A stretch of DNA of 45,359 nucleotides from Alphaproteobacteria bacterium (GCA_017466695.1 JAFTTR010000029.1:1-45359); one strand, 5' to 3'. Positions 1-8,045 are shown, counted from the first letter of the stretch. Made by a program: numbers and translations. The notes: generated from the sequence alone by a model not told the origin.

Positions 1-213
1 AAAAGCTGTTTTAGCAGCTCATGTAATTGTAATACCAAGTTCTTGTTCTTGTTCCATCCAGTACATTGTAGCAGCGCCATCATGAACTTCGCCGATTTTA
101 TGTGACTTACCTGTGTAAAACAAAATACGTTCTGTTGTAGTTGTTTTACCAGCATCAATGTGAGCCATAATACCAATATTTCTATATCTTTCAATCGGTA
201 TTGTACGAGCCAT
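1..213 (-). CDS. fusA: Elongation factor G, N-terminal fragment with in-frame stop
   Basis: This is the start of the GTPase that translocates tRNA and mRNA on the ribosome. The Walker A motif [13 protein letters not shown] follows [16 protein letters not shown], and the switch region GEVHDGAAT is present. The ATG at 213 follows a GGGGGAA ribosome site 9 bases after rpsG, so it is the third gene of the str operon. The gene runs off the left edge. Within the last 65 bases four residues that are near-invariant in EF-G are altered: Asp to Tyr (base 63), Arg to Leu (base 38), Ser to a TGA stop (base 20) and Thr to Lys (base 11). The reading frame is otherwise intact up to the edge. I infer base errors at a sequence end rather than a real pseudogene, but a decayed copy is possible. 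Confidence 0.9.
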
Positions 214-222
214 GATTTCCCC

Positions 223-705
<483 letters not shown>

Positions 706-709
706 TTAC

Positions 710-1081
710 TTATTTAGGCCGTTTAGCGCCGTAAAGCGAACGAGCTTGTTTACGTTTGGCAACACCTTGAGTATCAAGTGTACCGCGAATGATATGATAA
801 CGAACACCAGGCAAGTCCTTTACACGACCGCCTCTGATCATCACAACAGAGTGTTCTTGCAAGTTATGCCCTTCCCCAGGGATATAACAAGTAACTTCAA
901 AACCATTTGTTAAACGAACACGAGCTACTTTACGTAAAGCTGAGTTCGGTTTTTTTGGTGTTGTTGTATAAACACGTGTACAAACACCTCTTTTTTGAGG
1001 ACATGCTTGTAATGCCGGCACTTTATTTCTGGCCGTTTTTGATTTCCGTGATTTACGGATTAACTGATTAATTGTAGGCAT
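710..1081 (-). CDS. rpsL: 30S ribosomal protein S12
   Basis: S12 sits at the decoding centre and controls accuracy. It has 123 residues, the normal short bacterial form. The [12 protein letters not shown] and [13 protein letters not shown] segments are diagnostic. Lys43 and Lys88 are both present, which are the residues whose substitution gives streptomycin resistance in other bacteria, so the gene has the sensitive genotype; Asp89, the methylthiolation site in some species, is also kept. It is the first gene of the str operon, with a sigma70-like promoter near 1268-1296 and a leader of roughly 180 bases. Confidence 0.97.
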   Translation of the reverse strand: MPTINQLIRKSRKSKTARNKVPALQACPQKRGVCTRVYTTTPKKPNSALRKVARVRLTNGFEVTCYIPGEGHNLQEHSVVMIRGGRVKDLPGVRYHIIRGTLDTQGVAKRKQARSLYGAKRPK

Positions 1082-1480
1082 TAAAATATTTCCTTTAATC
1101 TTACCTATTATAACAAACTTTTACCGACCCATTTCGAGCAAATAAAAGCACTCAAAAATTGCCAATCAACATCAAGGTAACCCTTTGTTTTTATTAGCAA
1201 TACTTAAAGTAAGCGGGTGATAATTAACTGTTTTAAGTAAAAACCACCTTTAGCTTTAAGTCTTGATATTAGACCATATTTTTCAAATAAAGTCAAGTCT
1301 TTTTTTGATTTTTTTATATAAAAAATAGATTCTTAAAAGGAATTATAAAAACAAAATACATCATCTAAAAAATATTTTGTACAAAATAATTTTACACATT
1401 CACAAAAAAGCATCATCAAGCATTTTTTACTTCTTTTTTATGGATAAATTTTATTATCCAAGACAATTCCTTTTTCTCAT
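1082..1480. other. Intergenic region upstream of rpsL
   Basis: About 400 bases without a gene. It holds the str promoter and leader (1082-1296). The AT-rich stretch 1297-1480, which is also the 3' flank of the next gene, contains a 16-base palindrome, TATTTTGTACAAAATA, at 1373-1388. I see no convincing U-tract terminator for the gene ending at 1481 and no RNA gene. Confidence 0.5.
1268..1296 (-). promoter_or_regulatory. Promoter of the str operon
   Basis: On the minus strand a -35 TTGACT (1291-1296) is followed after 17 bases by TCTAAT (1268-1273); TAATAT with a 19-base spacer is an overlapping alternative -10. It lies about 190 bases upstream of rpsL. A second perfect TATAAT occurs at 1107-1112, close to the gene, without a good -35. 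Confidence 0.6.
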
Positions 1481-3025
1481 TTAACTTTTCACACGTATGT
1501 TTGCTTCTTTTTGCAATCTTCGAATCACTTTAGGCAATCGAACTTTTGCACATTCATTAACAAATTCACTAACACACAACTGTTTGTACAATACAAGCGA
1601 AGAGTCATTAAAATCCAACTCACTTTTAACACCTAAGACATCTTCAAAAAAAGCATTCATTTCATCAACAGAAGGCACAAATCCCCTACTATCTGGTTCT
1701 TCCTTTGATTTTTCCAACTCCATCTCAGCCTCTGCTAAAGAAGATTTTAACTCAAACAAAACACATTCTTTTGTTTTATTTTTTTCAGTCTTTAACTTTT
1801 GAACATAAGTCATCGTTCGCATCATTTCATAAACAGGGGCAACACCAAATTTTTCACACATACCTTCAAGCGTCAACCCATTATACAACCCTTTATAACA
1901 ACGTGATAAATTTTTATTTCCATTCACCAAAACCATTTTCAAATATTCTCCCACCACTTCATTTGACAAAGAGAAAGGCATATTTTGAATACATTTTATA
2001 ACATTTTTTAAAACTTTTAAATTTAAATCTGTTTCTCCATATGACGTTAAAAAAGTTTCCTTTTGCTCCCAACAAATCATATTTGGCAAAAAAGATTTTA
2101 TCATTTGTATCGGTTCAATTGATTTCAACTTCACATTTTGGTTCAAAAAACGAGCCTGTTCGATTAAAAAATGCTTTTGACGCAACAAGTAGTCAGAATA
2201 CAAAACACCCCCTACAATTGTCGCCACACCCAAACTCGCAGCAGATGGTAAAAAACAACTAGACGCCACCAATCCAACTAAAGAAGCGTAACGTCCAGCC
2301 GTCATAGATTTAAAAAGAACTTCATTCCCTTTTTGATAAGGCTTCCTATTAAAAAACAACCCCGTTAATTCCTTCGCCTCAAGACCATAAAAAAGAGAAC
2401 TTCTATCTTGAAAACCTGTATTAAAAAAATCCAACACATCTTCATCACATTTCGCCTGTTGCACACGTTCAAAAACACGTTGAGAAAAACACAGAGCAAA
2501 CAACTCCATTATCTCATAAGATTTAACATACGCCGTTATTGTTCTTTTTTCTTTAAAAGCAGGGACATGTCTGTTAACTGCAAAATCAAACCCTTGCAAA
2601 ACAGAATCTTTTATACCCAACCCCTCTTGCCTATTCACAATAAGTGCATAGCCTAAGGCATCATCAAGAAAAATTTTCATATTTTCATGAATATAATCAC
2701 CCATCTCTAGCATCGAAAAAGAAAATTGACCAAACTCTTTTAAAATACGACCTTCTTTAAAGACAACTCCAACCAGCCAAGCAACACCGGATCTTGAAAC
2801 CAAAGCATTGTGAAACATTTTATCCAGAGCTCGTTTTGTCTTTTTATAATGAGGTTCAAATCTTCTCGAATAATAAAAACCCAAACCCGAAACAGCTACC
2901 GTTGTTTTTATAACCGAATAAGGTTGATTTTGCACAATACCTCGCACACCAGTACCCAACATAAAGCCAAATACTGAAGGCACAACAATACGTGTAACTG
3001 TTTTTAACAAGTCTCTTTTTTGCAC
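1481..3025 (-). CDS. Uncharacterised protein, possibly membrane-associated
   Basis: I do not recognise the family. The frame is open to 3052 (TTG) with an ATG at 3049, but the only good ribosome site, GAGGAAGGA, is 7 bases before a GTG at 3025, so I take that start (514 residues). The N terminus has two moderately hydrophobic stretches (VVPSVFGFMLGTG and TTVAVSGLGFYYSRRF), and a longer one occurs near the middle (LVGLVASSCFLPSAASLGVA, then TIVGGVLYSDYLL). The rest is mixed-charge and helical, with a KSSLAEAEMELEKSKEE coiled-coil-like segment near the C terminus. The XRE regulator gene lies just upstream on the same strand, 55 bases before this GTG, so the two probably form an operon. The ribosome site is inside an inverted repeat. 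Confidence 0.75.
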   Translation of the reverse strand: MQKRDLLKTVTRIVVPSVFGFMLGTGVRGIVQNQPYSVIKTTVAVSGLGFYYSRRFEPHYKKTKRALDKMFHNALVSRSGVAWLVGVVFKEGRILKEFGQFSFSMLEMGDYIHENMKIFLDDALGYALIVNRQEGLGIKDSVLQGFDFAVNRHVPAFKEKRTITAYVKSYEIMELFALCFSQRVFERVQQAKCDEDVLDFFNTGFQDRSSLFYGLEAKELTGLFFNRKPYQKGNEVLFKSMTAGRYASLVGLVASSCFLPSAASLGVATIVGGVLYSDYLLRQKHFLIEQARFLNQNVKLKSIEPIQMIKSFLPNMICWEQKETFLTSYGETDLNLKVLKNVIKCIQNMPFSLSNEVVGEYLKMVLVNGNKNLSRCYKGLYNGLTLEGMCEKFGVAPVYEMMRTMTYVQKLKTEKNKTKECVLFELKSSLAEAEMELEKSKEEPDSRGFVPSVDEMNAFFEDVLGVKSELDFNDSSLVLYKQLCVSEFVNECAKVRLPKVIRRLQKEANIRVKS

Positions 3026-3028
3026 AAA

Positions 3029-3064
3029 ATTTTCCTTCCTCAAGACCATCAAAGGAAGGAAATT
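3029..3064 (-). promoter_or_regulatory. Hairpin covering the ribosome binding site
   Basis: On the minus strand TTTCCTTCC (complement of 3054-3062) can pair with GGAAGGAAA (complement of 3031-3039) over 9 base pairs with a loop of about 14 bases. The 3' arm is the GAGGAAGGA ribosome site for the GTG at 3025. The structure would hide the site unless melted or unless an upstream start is used. Confidence 0.5.
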
Positions 3065-3079
3065 GTATTCTATTTTAAC

Positions 3080-3475
3080 TTATTTGTCAATATTTTTATT
3101 TATACAGAAAGACAAAAAACCTCGAAGCGCTGTTATAAACTCCGGCGACTCATCTTCTAAATCAAATAAGAGCTCCAGTAAATCTGTTGAAATATTTTCT
3201 AAATTGGGGCGATCCCTGTTTAAAAACAACATATACGTTTCAACACCTAAAACATCAGCAATCGCATCCAATGTTGCCAATTTTGTCCCAGCGACATTAT
3301 TTTCAATCTGACAAATCATTTCAACCGTCTTGTTCACTTTTTTAGCAAGCTCTAACTGTGTCAACCCTCTTTTTCGGCGAAGCATCTTAATATTGCGAGA
3401 AACAATAAAGCGAGATTCATTTCGAACAATACCTTCTATTTCCGAGCGTTCAATACGATTTTCTTTTTTCTTCAT
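3080..3475 (-). CDS. XRE-family helix-turn-helix regulator
   Basis: This is a 131-residue DNA-binding protein. A Cro/C1-type helix-turn-helix spans about residues 27-85, with LTQLELAKKVNKTVEMICQIE as the core, followed by an acidic C-terminal tail that ends in FLSFCINKNIDK. The ATG at 3475 has AAAGGAA at good spacing. An inverted repeat covers its own -10 region (3500-3520), which suggests autoregulation. It is followed by the unknown 514-residue gene in the same direction. It could be a stand-alone regulator or the antitoxin-like half of a two-gene module; nothing in the partner identifies a toxin. Confidence 0.85.
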   Translation of the reverse strand: MKKKENRIERSEIEGIVRNESRFIVSRNIKMLRRKRGLTQLELAKKVNKTVEMICQIENNVAGTKLATLDAIADVLGVETYMLFLNRDRPNLENISTDLLELLFDLEDESPEFITALRGFLSFCINKNIDK

Positions 3476-3499
3476 TTTAAATTCCTTTTCAACTTTTAT

Positions 3500-3530
3500 T
3501 TAAATTACACTTAAATTTAACAACTGTCAA
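3500..3530 (-). promoter_or_regulatory. Promoter and likely operator of the XRE gene
   Basis: On the minus strand TTGACA (3525-3530), a 17-base spacer and TAATTT (3502-3507). The inverted repeat TTAAATT-N7-AATTTAA (3500-3520) overlaps the -10 and spacer, as expected for a self-repressing XRE protein. The assignment of the operator is inference. Confidence 0.5.
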
Positions 3531-3580
3531 TTTATATTTTTATTTCAATAAAAAAAATCCCTTTTTCAACCACTTTAAAC

Positions 3581-3609
3581 TTGCAATAGGTTAAAAAATG
3601 TAATATAAA
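3581..3609 (+). promoter_or_regulatory. Promoter of the CPVC operon
   Basis: TTGCAA (3581-3586), a 17-base spacer, then TATAAA (3604-3609), 40 bases before the ATG at 3650. Confidence 0.55.
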
Positions 3610-3649
3610 AAAATCAACTTTATTCATCTATAAATATCAAGGAGTACCT

Positions 3650-4213
3650 ATGTTAAAGTTTCTTACTTTGCTAACTGCTTTTTTTTCATCCTTTAAAGCT
3701 TTTGCAAATCCTGCTTGTCCGGTTTGTATGGTAACAGTTGGGGCCTCCTTATATTTAGCTGAAAAATCCGGTTTAGATAAATGTGTTATTGGTGTTTGGT
3801 CCGGGGCATTATTAGCCATTTTTGGGTATTTTTTAATTCGCTATTTTAACAAAAAGAATTGGAATTTTTATAAACGTGATTTCATTTTAATGACATCCTC
3901 CATTGCCTCTATTGGATTTATGTATTTAGGGTCCTTGCCTTATGAGCCAATGATTATTGGTTTTTTATATATTGACTCATTTTTATTAAGTAATATTTTG
4001 GGAGCATTTGCCTTTATTATTGGTATTCATCTATATGATTGGATGAAGAAAAAAAATGGCGGACACGCACACTTTCCTTTTGAAAAAGTTGTCGTTCCTG
4101 TCGTTACAACAGCTTTGCTCAGTGCTTTATTTTATTTTTATCCACTTTGCAACTGCAACACACCTCAACCATCATCAGCACCAGAAGTTGAAATGATCCC
4201 CGTTTTAGAATAG
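3650..4213 (+). CDS. CPVC-motif integral membrane protein
   Basis: This 187-residue protein has a hydrophobic N terminus that resembles a signal peptide (ending KAFA, then NPACPVC), so the CPVC pair (Cys23 and Cys26) sits at or near the outer face. About four further hydrophobic segments follow (GVWSGALLAIFGYFLIRYF; MTSSIASIGFMYLG; LSNILGAFAFIIGIHLY; VVVPVVTTALLSALFYFY), then a Cys-containing tail with PLCNCN. The layout resembles, from memory, uncharacterised CPVC membrane proteins common in Patescibacteria; this is unverified. It is the first gene of an operon, 10 bases before the next gene. A thiol-redox role is possible but not shown. The start has AAGGAG 6-7 bases upstream. Confidence 0.8.
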   Translation: MLKFLTLLTAFFSSFKAFANPACPVCMVTVGASLYLAEKSGLDKCVIGVWSGALLAIFGYFLIRYFNKKNWNFYKRDFILMTSSIASIGFMYLGSLPYEPMIIGFLYIDSFLLSNILGAFAFIIGIHLYDWMKKKNGGHAHFPFEKVVVPVVTTALLSALFYFYPLCNCNTPQPSSAPEVEMIPVLE

Positions 4214-4223
4214 GAGAAACAAA

Positions 4224-4820
4224 ATGGAAAAAGCAAAAAACGTTAAAGAATTTGTCGAACGTATTGACAATATGAAGAAAAAAAATCCAAAAGATTTATC
4301 TTCAGATCAAGATTTAACCATCGCCATTATGAACCTTATTTCTATTGAAGAACACCTTATTTTTTCTGGCGCAAAAACAGGTAAAAATTCATTTTACGCT
4401 ATGGTAAATGACATTCGTGAAATGCGCAAAAACTTAATGCAAAAAATTATCCCCTCATATGAAGGAGAAGTCTGGTGCATTTCAAAACACTTACTTGCAA
4501 CTTCTATGCGTTTGATGGAAGTTGGCACAAAACAACAAAGCATGGGCAATACAAAAGACGCCTATGATTTGTTCAATCAAGCTTATGATTTATACTGCTT
4601 ATTCTGGGGCTTAAATATGAACATCATTGATGCAAAAGAAATCAATTGGAAACCAGATACAGTTGAATCTGTCAAGCAAGAGGCTGCTCAATTGATTGAA
4701 AGTCAAAAAGCTGTATCTTCAAACGAGACAACCACAACTCAACCACAACCAGAAGCAACAACATTAATGGGTAAATTAAAAAGTGTTGTTAGAAAAGCTG
4801 TAGACTGCTGTATTGAATAA
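4224..4820 (+). CDS. Uncharacterised helical cytosolic protein
   Basis: This is a 198-residue soluble protein with no signal peptide. It is predicted by eye to be almost all helical, with a conserved-looking core GEVWCISKHLLATSMRLMEVG at about residues 87-107 and AYDLFNQAYDLYCLFWGLNM after it, then a Thr/Gln/Pro-rich linker and a basic amphipathic C-terminal end (KLKSVVRKAVDCCIE). I cannot name the family, although the core reminds me of hypothetical proteins in Patescibacteria. It sits between the CPVC membrane protein (10 bases) and the CorA-type transporter (27 bases), with AGGAG ahead of the ATG. Co-transcription suggests that it works with one of them. Confidence 0.8.
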   Translation: MEKAKNVKEFVERIDNMKKKNPKDLSSDQDLTIAIMNLISIEEHLIFSGAKTGKNSFYAMVNDIREMRKNLMQKIIPSYEGEVWCISKHLLATSMRLMEVGTKQQSMGNTKDAYDLFNQAYDLYCLFWGLNMNIIDAKEINWKPDTVESVKQEAAQLIESQKAVSSNETTTTQPQPEATTLMGKLKSVVRKAVDCCIE

Positions 4821-4847
4821 TTTAATCCCTTAAAAAAGGAGACACCC

Positions 4848-5816
4848 ATGGCAATTACACCAGAATTTTGCGTTAGTCTTGACGGAAAAGGTGGGTCAAA
4901 ACCACTTGATTGGGACAAAGTCCCCAACAAACCAACAAAACCTTTATGGATTCATATCGACTATAAAGATGAAGAAAATCAAGAATGGCTCAAGGATATG
5001 GGCCTAGATGATCGTGTCATTGAAAATCTTCTTGATGAAGATACGTCTCCTCGTTATTTCCCTCGTAAAAATGGGATTCTTGTTGTTGTTCGTGGCGTCA
5101 ATATGCAAAAATCTGCTGACATTGACGATATGATTGCTTTGCACATTTGGGTCGAAGAAAAACGCATTTTAACACTTTCCCACCGTTCTATGTTAGCCGT
5201 GAAAAAAGTACGCAATTTACTCAAAAAAGGGAAAGGGCCTAAAACACCATCCGATATTTTTATTGCCTTAAACAAGCTATTAACAGAACAAATTGAAACA
5301 GCTATTGCTAAAATTGCTGACGAAGTTGATGAATTAGAAGAACTAGTCATTGAAGCTGAAAGTTTCAAAAACAAATCCATTCGTGAAAATTTAAGCCAAT
5401 TAAGGCACAAAATCGTTGGTCTACGCCGCTATATTGTTCCCCAAAGAGATGTGGCAAAAGTTCTGCGCAATGTGGACCACCCTATTTTGACAGAAGAAAA
5501 CACAAACCAATTACGTGAAATTTATCTCGACATGTCAAAAGCTGTGGAAGATTTAAACTCAGCACGGGATCACTCCACAGTGACACAGGAAGAATTAGAT
5601 TCTAGAACCAATGTCAACCTCAACCAAACCATGTATTTAATGTCCATTGTAATTGTTATCTTTACGCCACTCACATTTATCACTGGGTTATTAGGCGCAA
5701 ATATTGGAGGCATTCCCTTTAATCAAGATGAAAGAGGCTTTGTGACCATTGCCCTATTCTTGTTTGTAATTGCCCTTTTGCAACTTTCTTTCTTGAAAAA
5801 AATGCGTTGGTTTTAA
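4848..5816 (+). CDS. CorA/ZntB-family divalent cation transporter
   Basis: This is an inner-membrane channel-type transporter of the CorA superfamily, 322 residues, the usual length. A long cytoplasmic domain with helical stalk (about residues 1-260) is followed by two C-terminal membrane segments (MYLMSIVIVIFTPLTFITGL and FVTIALFLFVIALLQLSF), then a basic tail. The pore signature reads GAN (283-285) followed by IGGIP, where CorA has GMN and ZntB has GIN followed by VGGIP. The IGGIP context favours the ZntB branch, which moves zinc, but substrate cannot be settled from sequence. It is the last gene of the three-gene operon; AAGGAG precedes the ATG. Confidence 0.88.
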   Translation: MAITPEFCVSLDGKGGSKPLDWDKVPNKPTKPLWIHIDYKDEENQEWLKDMGLDDRVIENLLDEDTSPRYFPRKNGILVVVRGVNMQKSADIDDMIALHIWVEEKRILTLSHRSMLAVKKVRNLLKKGKGPKTPSDIFIALNKLLTEQIETAIAKIADEVDELEELVIEAESFKNKSIRENLSQLRHKIVGLRRYIVPQRDVAKVLRNVDHPILTEENTNQLREIYLDMSKAVEDLNSARDHSTVTQEELDSRTNVNLNQTMYLMSIVIVIFTPLTFITGLLGANIGGIPFNQDERGFVTIALFLFVIALLQLSFLKKMRWF

Positions 5817-5828
5817 ACACAAGAAAAT

Positions 5829-6467
5829 TTACCAATTTTTACATTTTCTTTGAACTTTGCGATAAGCCTCATCTGTATCAATAAGGCCTTGCTTTTCGAT
5901 AATTTTTTTATTCACATGTTTTAAAAGGGGTTGAATTTTTCGCAACACCTCTTTTGCCTGTTTATCAAAAACTTGTTGCGCTCTTTCTTGAGAATAAACC
6001 TTTTCAGGTCTGATTTGGGCCACAGCTTTTTTAATCGCCTTTTTAATATCTGGCGAAAAAAATTGAACAGCTTCATTAAAAATAGTTACATGCTCATCTT
6101 CATGCTTTTTAACAGCTATAAATTCACAGGTATTTTTCTTATATTTTTTATCTACAAAAACCTTAAAGTAGTCATATCCAATATAAAAATCAACCTTTTT
6201 AACCCCAGCGCAATATCCATCTTTATGCTTAAAAACACGCCCCTCAGCCCCATAAGAAACACCCAACTCACCAATGGTTAATCCCCTAACAATTCTTGAC
6301 ATCGGCGCTGGAGAATATTTTTCAAAATCTTTATGGGACAAATTGTAATTATATAGCACTTTACCATATTTTCTTTTAAAAGCAACTTCTATATCCTTTT
6401 TAGGACAAATAGCAGTTGCATTTACACTCAAGAAAAGGCATACTAAAAAGGTTAAAATTCTTTTCAT
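5829..6467 (-). CDS. Secreted protein with HExxH metalloprotease motif
   Basis: This is a 212-residue exported protein. A signal peptide (MKRILTFLVCLFLSVNATA) is followed by a mature part rich in Lys. HEDEH at residues 122-126 fits the HExxH zinc site, in the context FIAVKKHEDEHVTIFNEA. This resembles the layout of DUF922-type predicted zinc proteases, although I cannot confirm membership. Four Cys in the mature part (21, 86, 114 and 209) could form disulfides. The gene converges on the CorA-type gene with 12 bases between them and diverges from exonuclease III with 29 bases between start codons. No strong ribosome site is visible. Confidence 0.75.
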   Translation of the reverse strand: MKRILTFLVCLFLSVNATAICPKKDIEVAFKRKYGKVLYNYNLSHKDFEKYSPAPMSRIVRGLTIGELGVSYGAEGRVFKHKDGYCAGVKKVDFYIGYDYFKVFVDKKYKKNTCEFIAVKKHEDEHVTIFNEAVQFFSPDIKKAIKKAVAQIRPEKVYSQERAQQVFDKQAKEVLRKIQPLLKHVNKKIIEKQGLIDTDEAYRKVQRKCKNW

Positions 6468-6496
6468 AATTTAAATATAACAAAGGGGGATTTAAA

Positions 6497-7285
6497 ATGC
6501 AAATTATTTCTTGGAATGTCGCATCTGTTCGAGCGAGATTAAATTTGATTATCGAGCTTTTAAAAGAAAAAAATCCTGATGTTCTTTTTTTACAAGAAAT
6601 CAAAGCAACAGATGAAACCTTTCCCTTTGAGCATTTTAATCAATTGGGCTATAGGGCCATCATCAGTGGGCAAAAATCCTTCAATGGCGTTGCAATTTTA
6701 ACAAAATTAGCTGTATCAGAACCCCTTTATCAACTCCCCACCTGGAAAGGAGAAATACAACAAGCAAGATTTGTTCAAACAACATATAAAAACATTCGTT
6801 TTATCAGTGTTTATATCCCTAATGGAAACCCACCTGAAAAAGACCCAACCGACACCAGCCGTTTAACATACAAACTGGACTGGATGAAAGCATTAACAGA
6901 TTATTTAAAAAATTTATCAGCGTTAAAACTCCCCTTTATTATTGGAGGTGATTTCAACGTTATTGAAAAAGATTATGATGTGTATAACCCAGAACTTTAT
7001 AGAGAAAACGCCCTTATGCTTCCAAGGGTTAGAGACGCCTTTAGCCTTTTAAATTCTTTGCCCATTACAAACACGCTTAGACATTTAAACAAAGAGCCTC
7101 ATCTTTATTCTTTTTGGGATTTTCAAGGAGGTGCGTGGCAAAAAAATCTCGGCATGCTCTTAGATCATATTTTTGTTTCAAAAGAACTGGAAAGTGGTAT
7201 AAAATTTTCAGGTATTTACAAAGACTATAGAGGAAAAGAAAAACCATCAGACCACACCCCTATTTTTTGTCAAATTGACTTATAA
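6497..7285 (+). CDS. xthA: Exodeoxyribonuclease III
   Basis: This is an AP endonuclease and 3'-5' exonuclease of base-excision repair, 262 residues, typical for the family. It begins MQIISWNVASVRARL, followed by the metal-binding LQEIKA, the catalytic GDFNV and the C-terminal SDHTPI motif (endonuclease/exonuclease/phosphatase fold). The ATG at 6497 is preceded by AAGGGGGAT. It is divergent from the secreted HExxH gene, so any promoter must overlap that gene's 5' end. Whether it acts mainly on AP sites or as an exonuclease cannot be told from sequence. Confidence 0.95.
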   Translation: MQIISWNVASVRARLNLIIELLKEKNPDVLFLQEIKATDETFPFEHFNQLGYRAIISGQKSFNGVAILTKLAVSEPLYQLPTWKGEIQQARFVQTTYKNIRFISVYIPNGNPPEKDPTDTSRLTYKLDWMKALTDYLKNLSALKLPFIIGGDFNVIEKDYDVYNPELYRENALMLPRVRDAFSLLNSLPITNTLRHLNKEPHLYSFWDFQGGAWQKNLGMLLDHIFVSKELESGIKFSGIYKDYRGKEKPSDHTPIFCQIDL

Positions 7286-7301
7286 TTTTTTTAAAAATTT
7301 C

Positions 7302-7329
7302 TTGCAAAAAAACAAAATATATCTATACT
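7302..7329 (+). promoter_or_regulatory. Promoter of pagP
   Basis: TTGCAA (7302-7307), 16-base spacer, TATACT (7324-7329). It fits transcription starting just before the AAGGGA ribosome site of the ATG at 7362. Confidence 0.55.
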
Positions 7330-7361
7330 TCAGTTACAGCATAAAAAAGGGAATTTACCAC

Positions 7362-7910
7362 ATGAAAAGATTAATTTTAACAGCACTTATTTGTTTGTGC
7401 CCACTTGTTTCAAATGCTACAGAAGGAGAAAAAAAATCCTTCACACAAACGGTTAAAAAAACATTTTGTAACATTTTTAATTCAAAAGATTATTCTTTAC
7501 TCATCCCTGTCAACACCTGGCATAACAGATACTTATACGATAAAGAAAAAACAGATTCATACAATGAACGGCCTTGGGGTTTTGGTTTTAGCAAAGATTA
7601 TATCGATAAAAATGAAAACAGGCATTCTCTCTTTTTTATGAAATTTCAAGATTCTCACAACAAAACGGAACCTTTTTTTGGTTATGCCTACACAGCTAGA
7701 TGGGCTCTGAATAAGAAAAAAGACTTATTCCTTTTAGCCGGTGCCACATTAGGCATTACAGCAAGAGAAGAGTATAATTATATTCCTTTCCCAGCACCTT
7801 TACCCATTTTCGGCATTGAATATAAAAACTTTGTTCTTGAAAATACATATATCCCAGGTGGAAAAAACAATGGGAATGTGCTTTTCACATGGATTAGGTG
7901 GAAATTTTAA
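7362..7910 (+). CDS. pagP: Lipid A palmitoyltransferase PagP
   Basis: PagP is an outer-membrane beta-barrel enzyme that moves palmitate from phospholipid to lipid A. The mature region closely follows the E. coli protein: TWHNRYLYDKEKTDSYNERP with the catalytic His, FQDSHNKTEP with the catalytic Asp-Ser pair, and the C-terminal TYIPGGKNNGNVLFTWIRWKF-like strand ending in Phe (read as short pieces). The frame is open from 7275, but the ATG at 7362 has AAGGGA upstream and starts a clean signal peptide (MKRLILTALICLCPLVSNA), giving 182 residues. A promoter and a terminator bracket the gene, so it is transcribed alone. Its presence implies a lipid A outer membrane. Confidence 0.93.
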   Translation: MKRLILTALICLCPLVSNATEGEKKSFTQTVKKTFCNIFNSKDYSLLIPVNTWHNRYLYDKEKTDSYNERPWGFGFSKDYIDKNENRHSLFFMKFQDSHNKTEPFFGYAYTARWALNKKKDLFLLAGATLGITAREEYNYIPFPAPLPIFGIEYKNFVLENTYIPGGKNNGNVLFTWIRWKF

Positions 7911-7935
7911 AAAAATATTTCTCTATTCATTTTTC

Positions 7936-7967
7936 AACTCCTTTGTTTTTAAAGGAGTTTTTTATTT
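7936..7967 (+). terminator. Terminator of pagP
   Basis: AACTCCTTT (7936-7944), a 6-base loop, then AAAGGAGTT (7951-7959), followed by a T-rich run. Confidence 0.8.
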
Positions 7968-8016
7968 TGCTTAAAACAAGATTTGGTTATTTGATTTTTT
8001 AAATTATAAAAAAACA

Positions 8017-8045
8017 TTGACGGGAATTTTACAATATGCTAGTCT
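8017..8045 (+). promoter_or_regulatory. Possible promoter of glk
   Basis: TTGACG (8017-8022), 17-base spacer, TAGTCT (8040-8045). The -35 is good and the -10 is weak. Confidence 0.35.

Noticed and set aside
1497-2656. Several plus-strand frames opposite the 514-residue gene
   Set aside because: They are low-complexity shadows of the minus-strand gene without ribosome sites.
7275-7361. Longer PagP N terminus from 7275
   Set aside because: It would run through the promoter and bury the signal peptide; ATG 7362 has a ribosome site.
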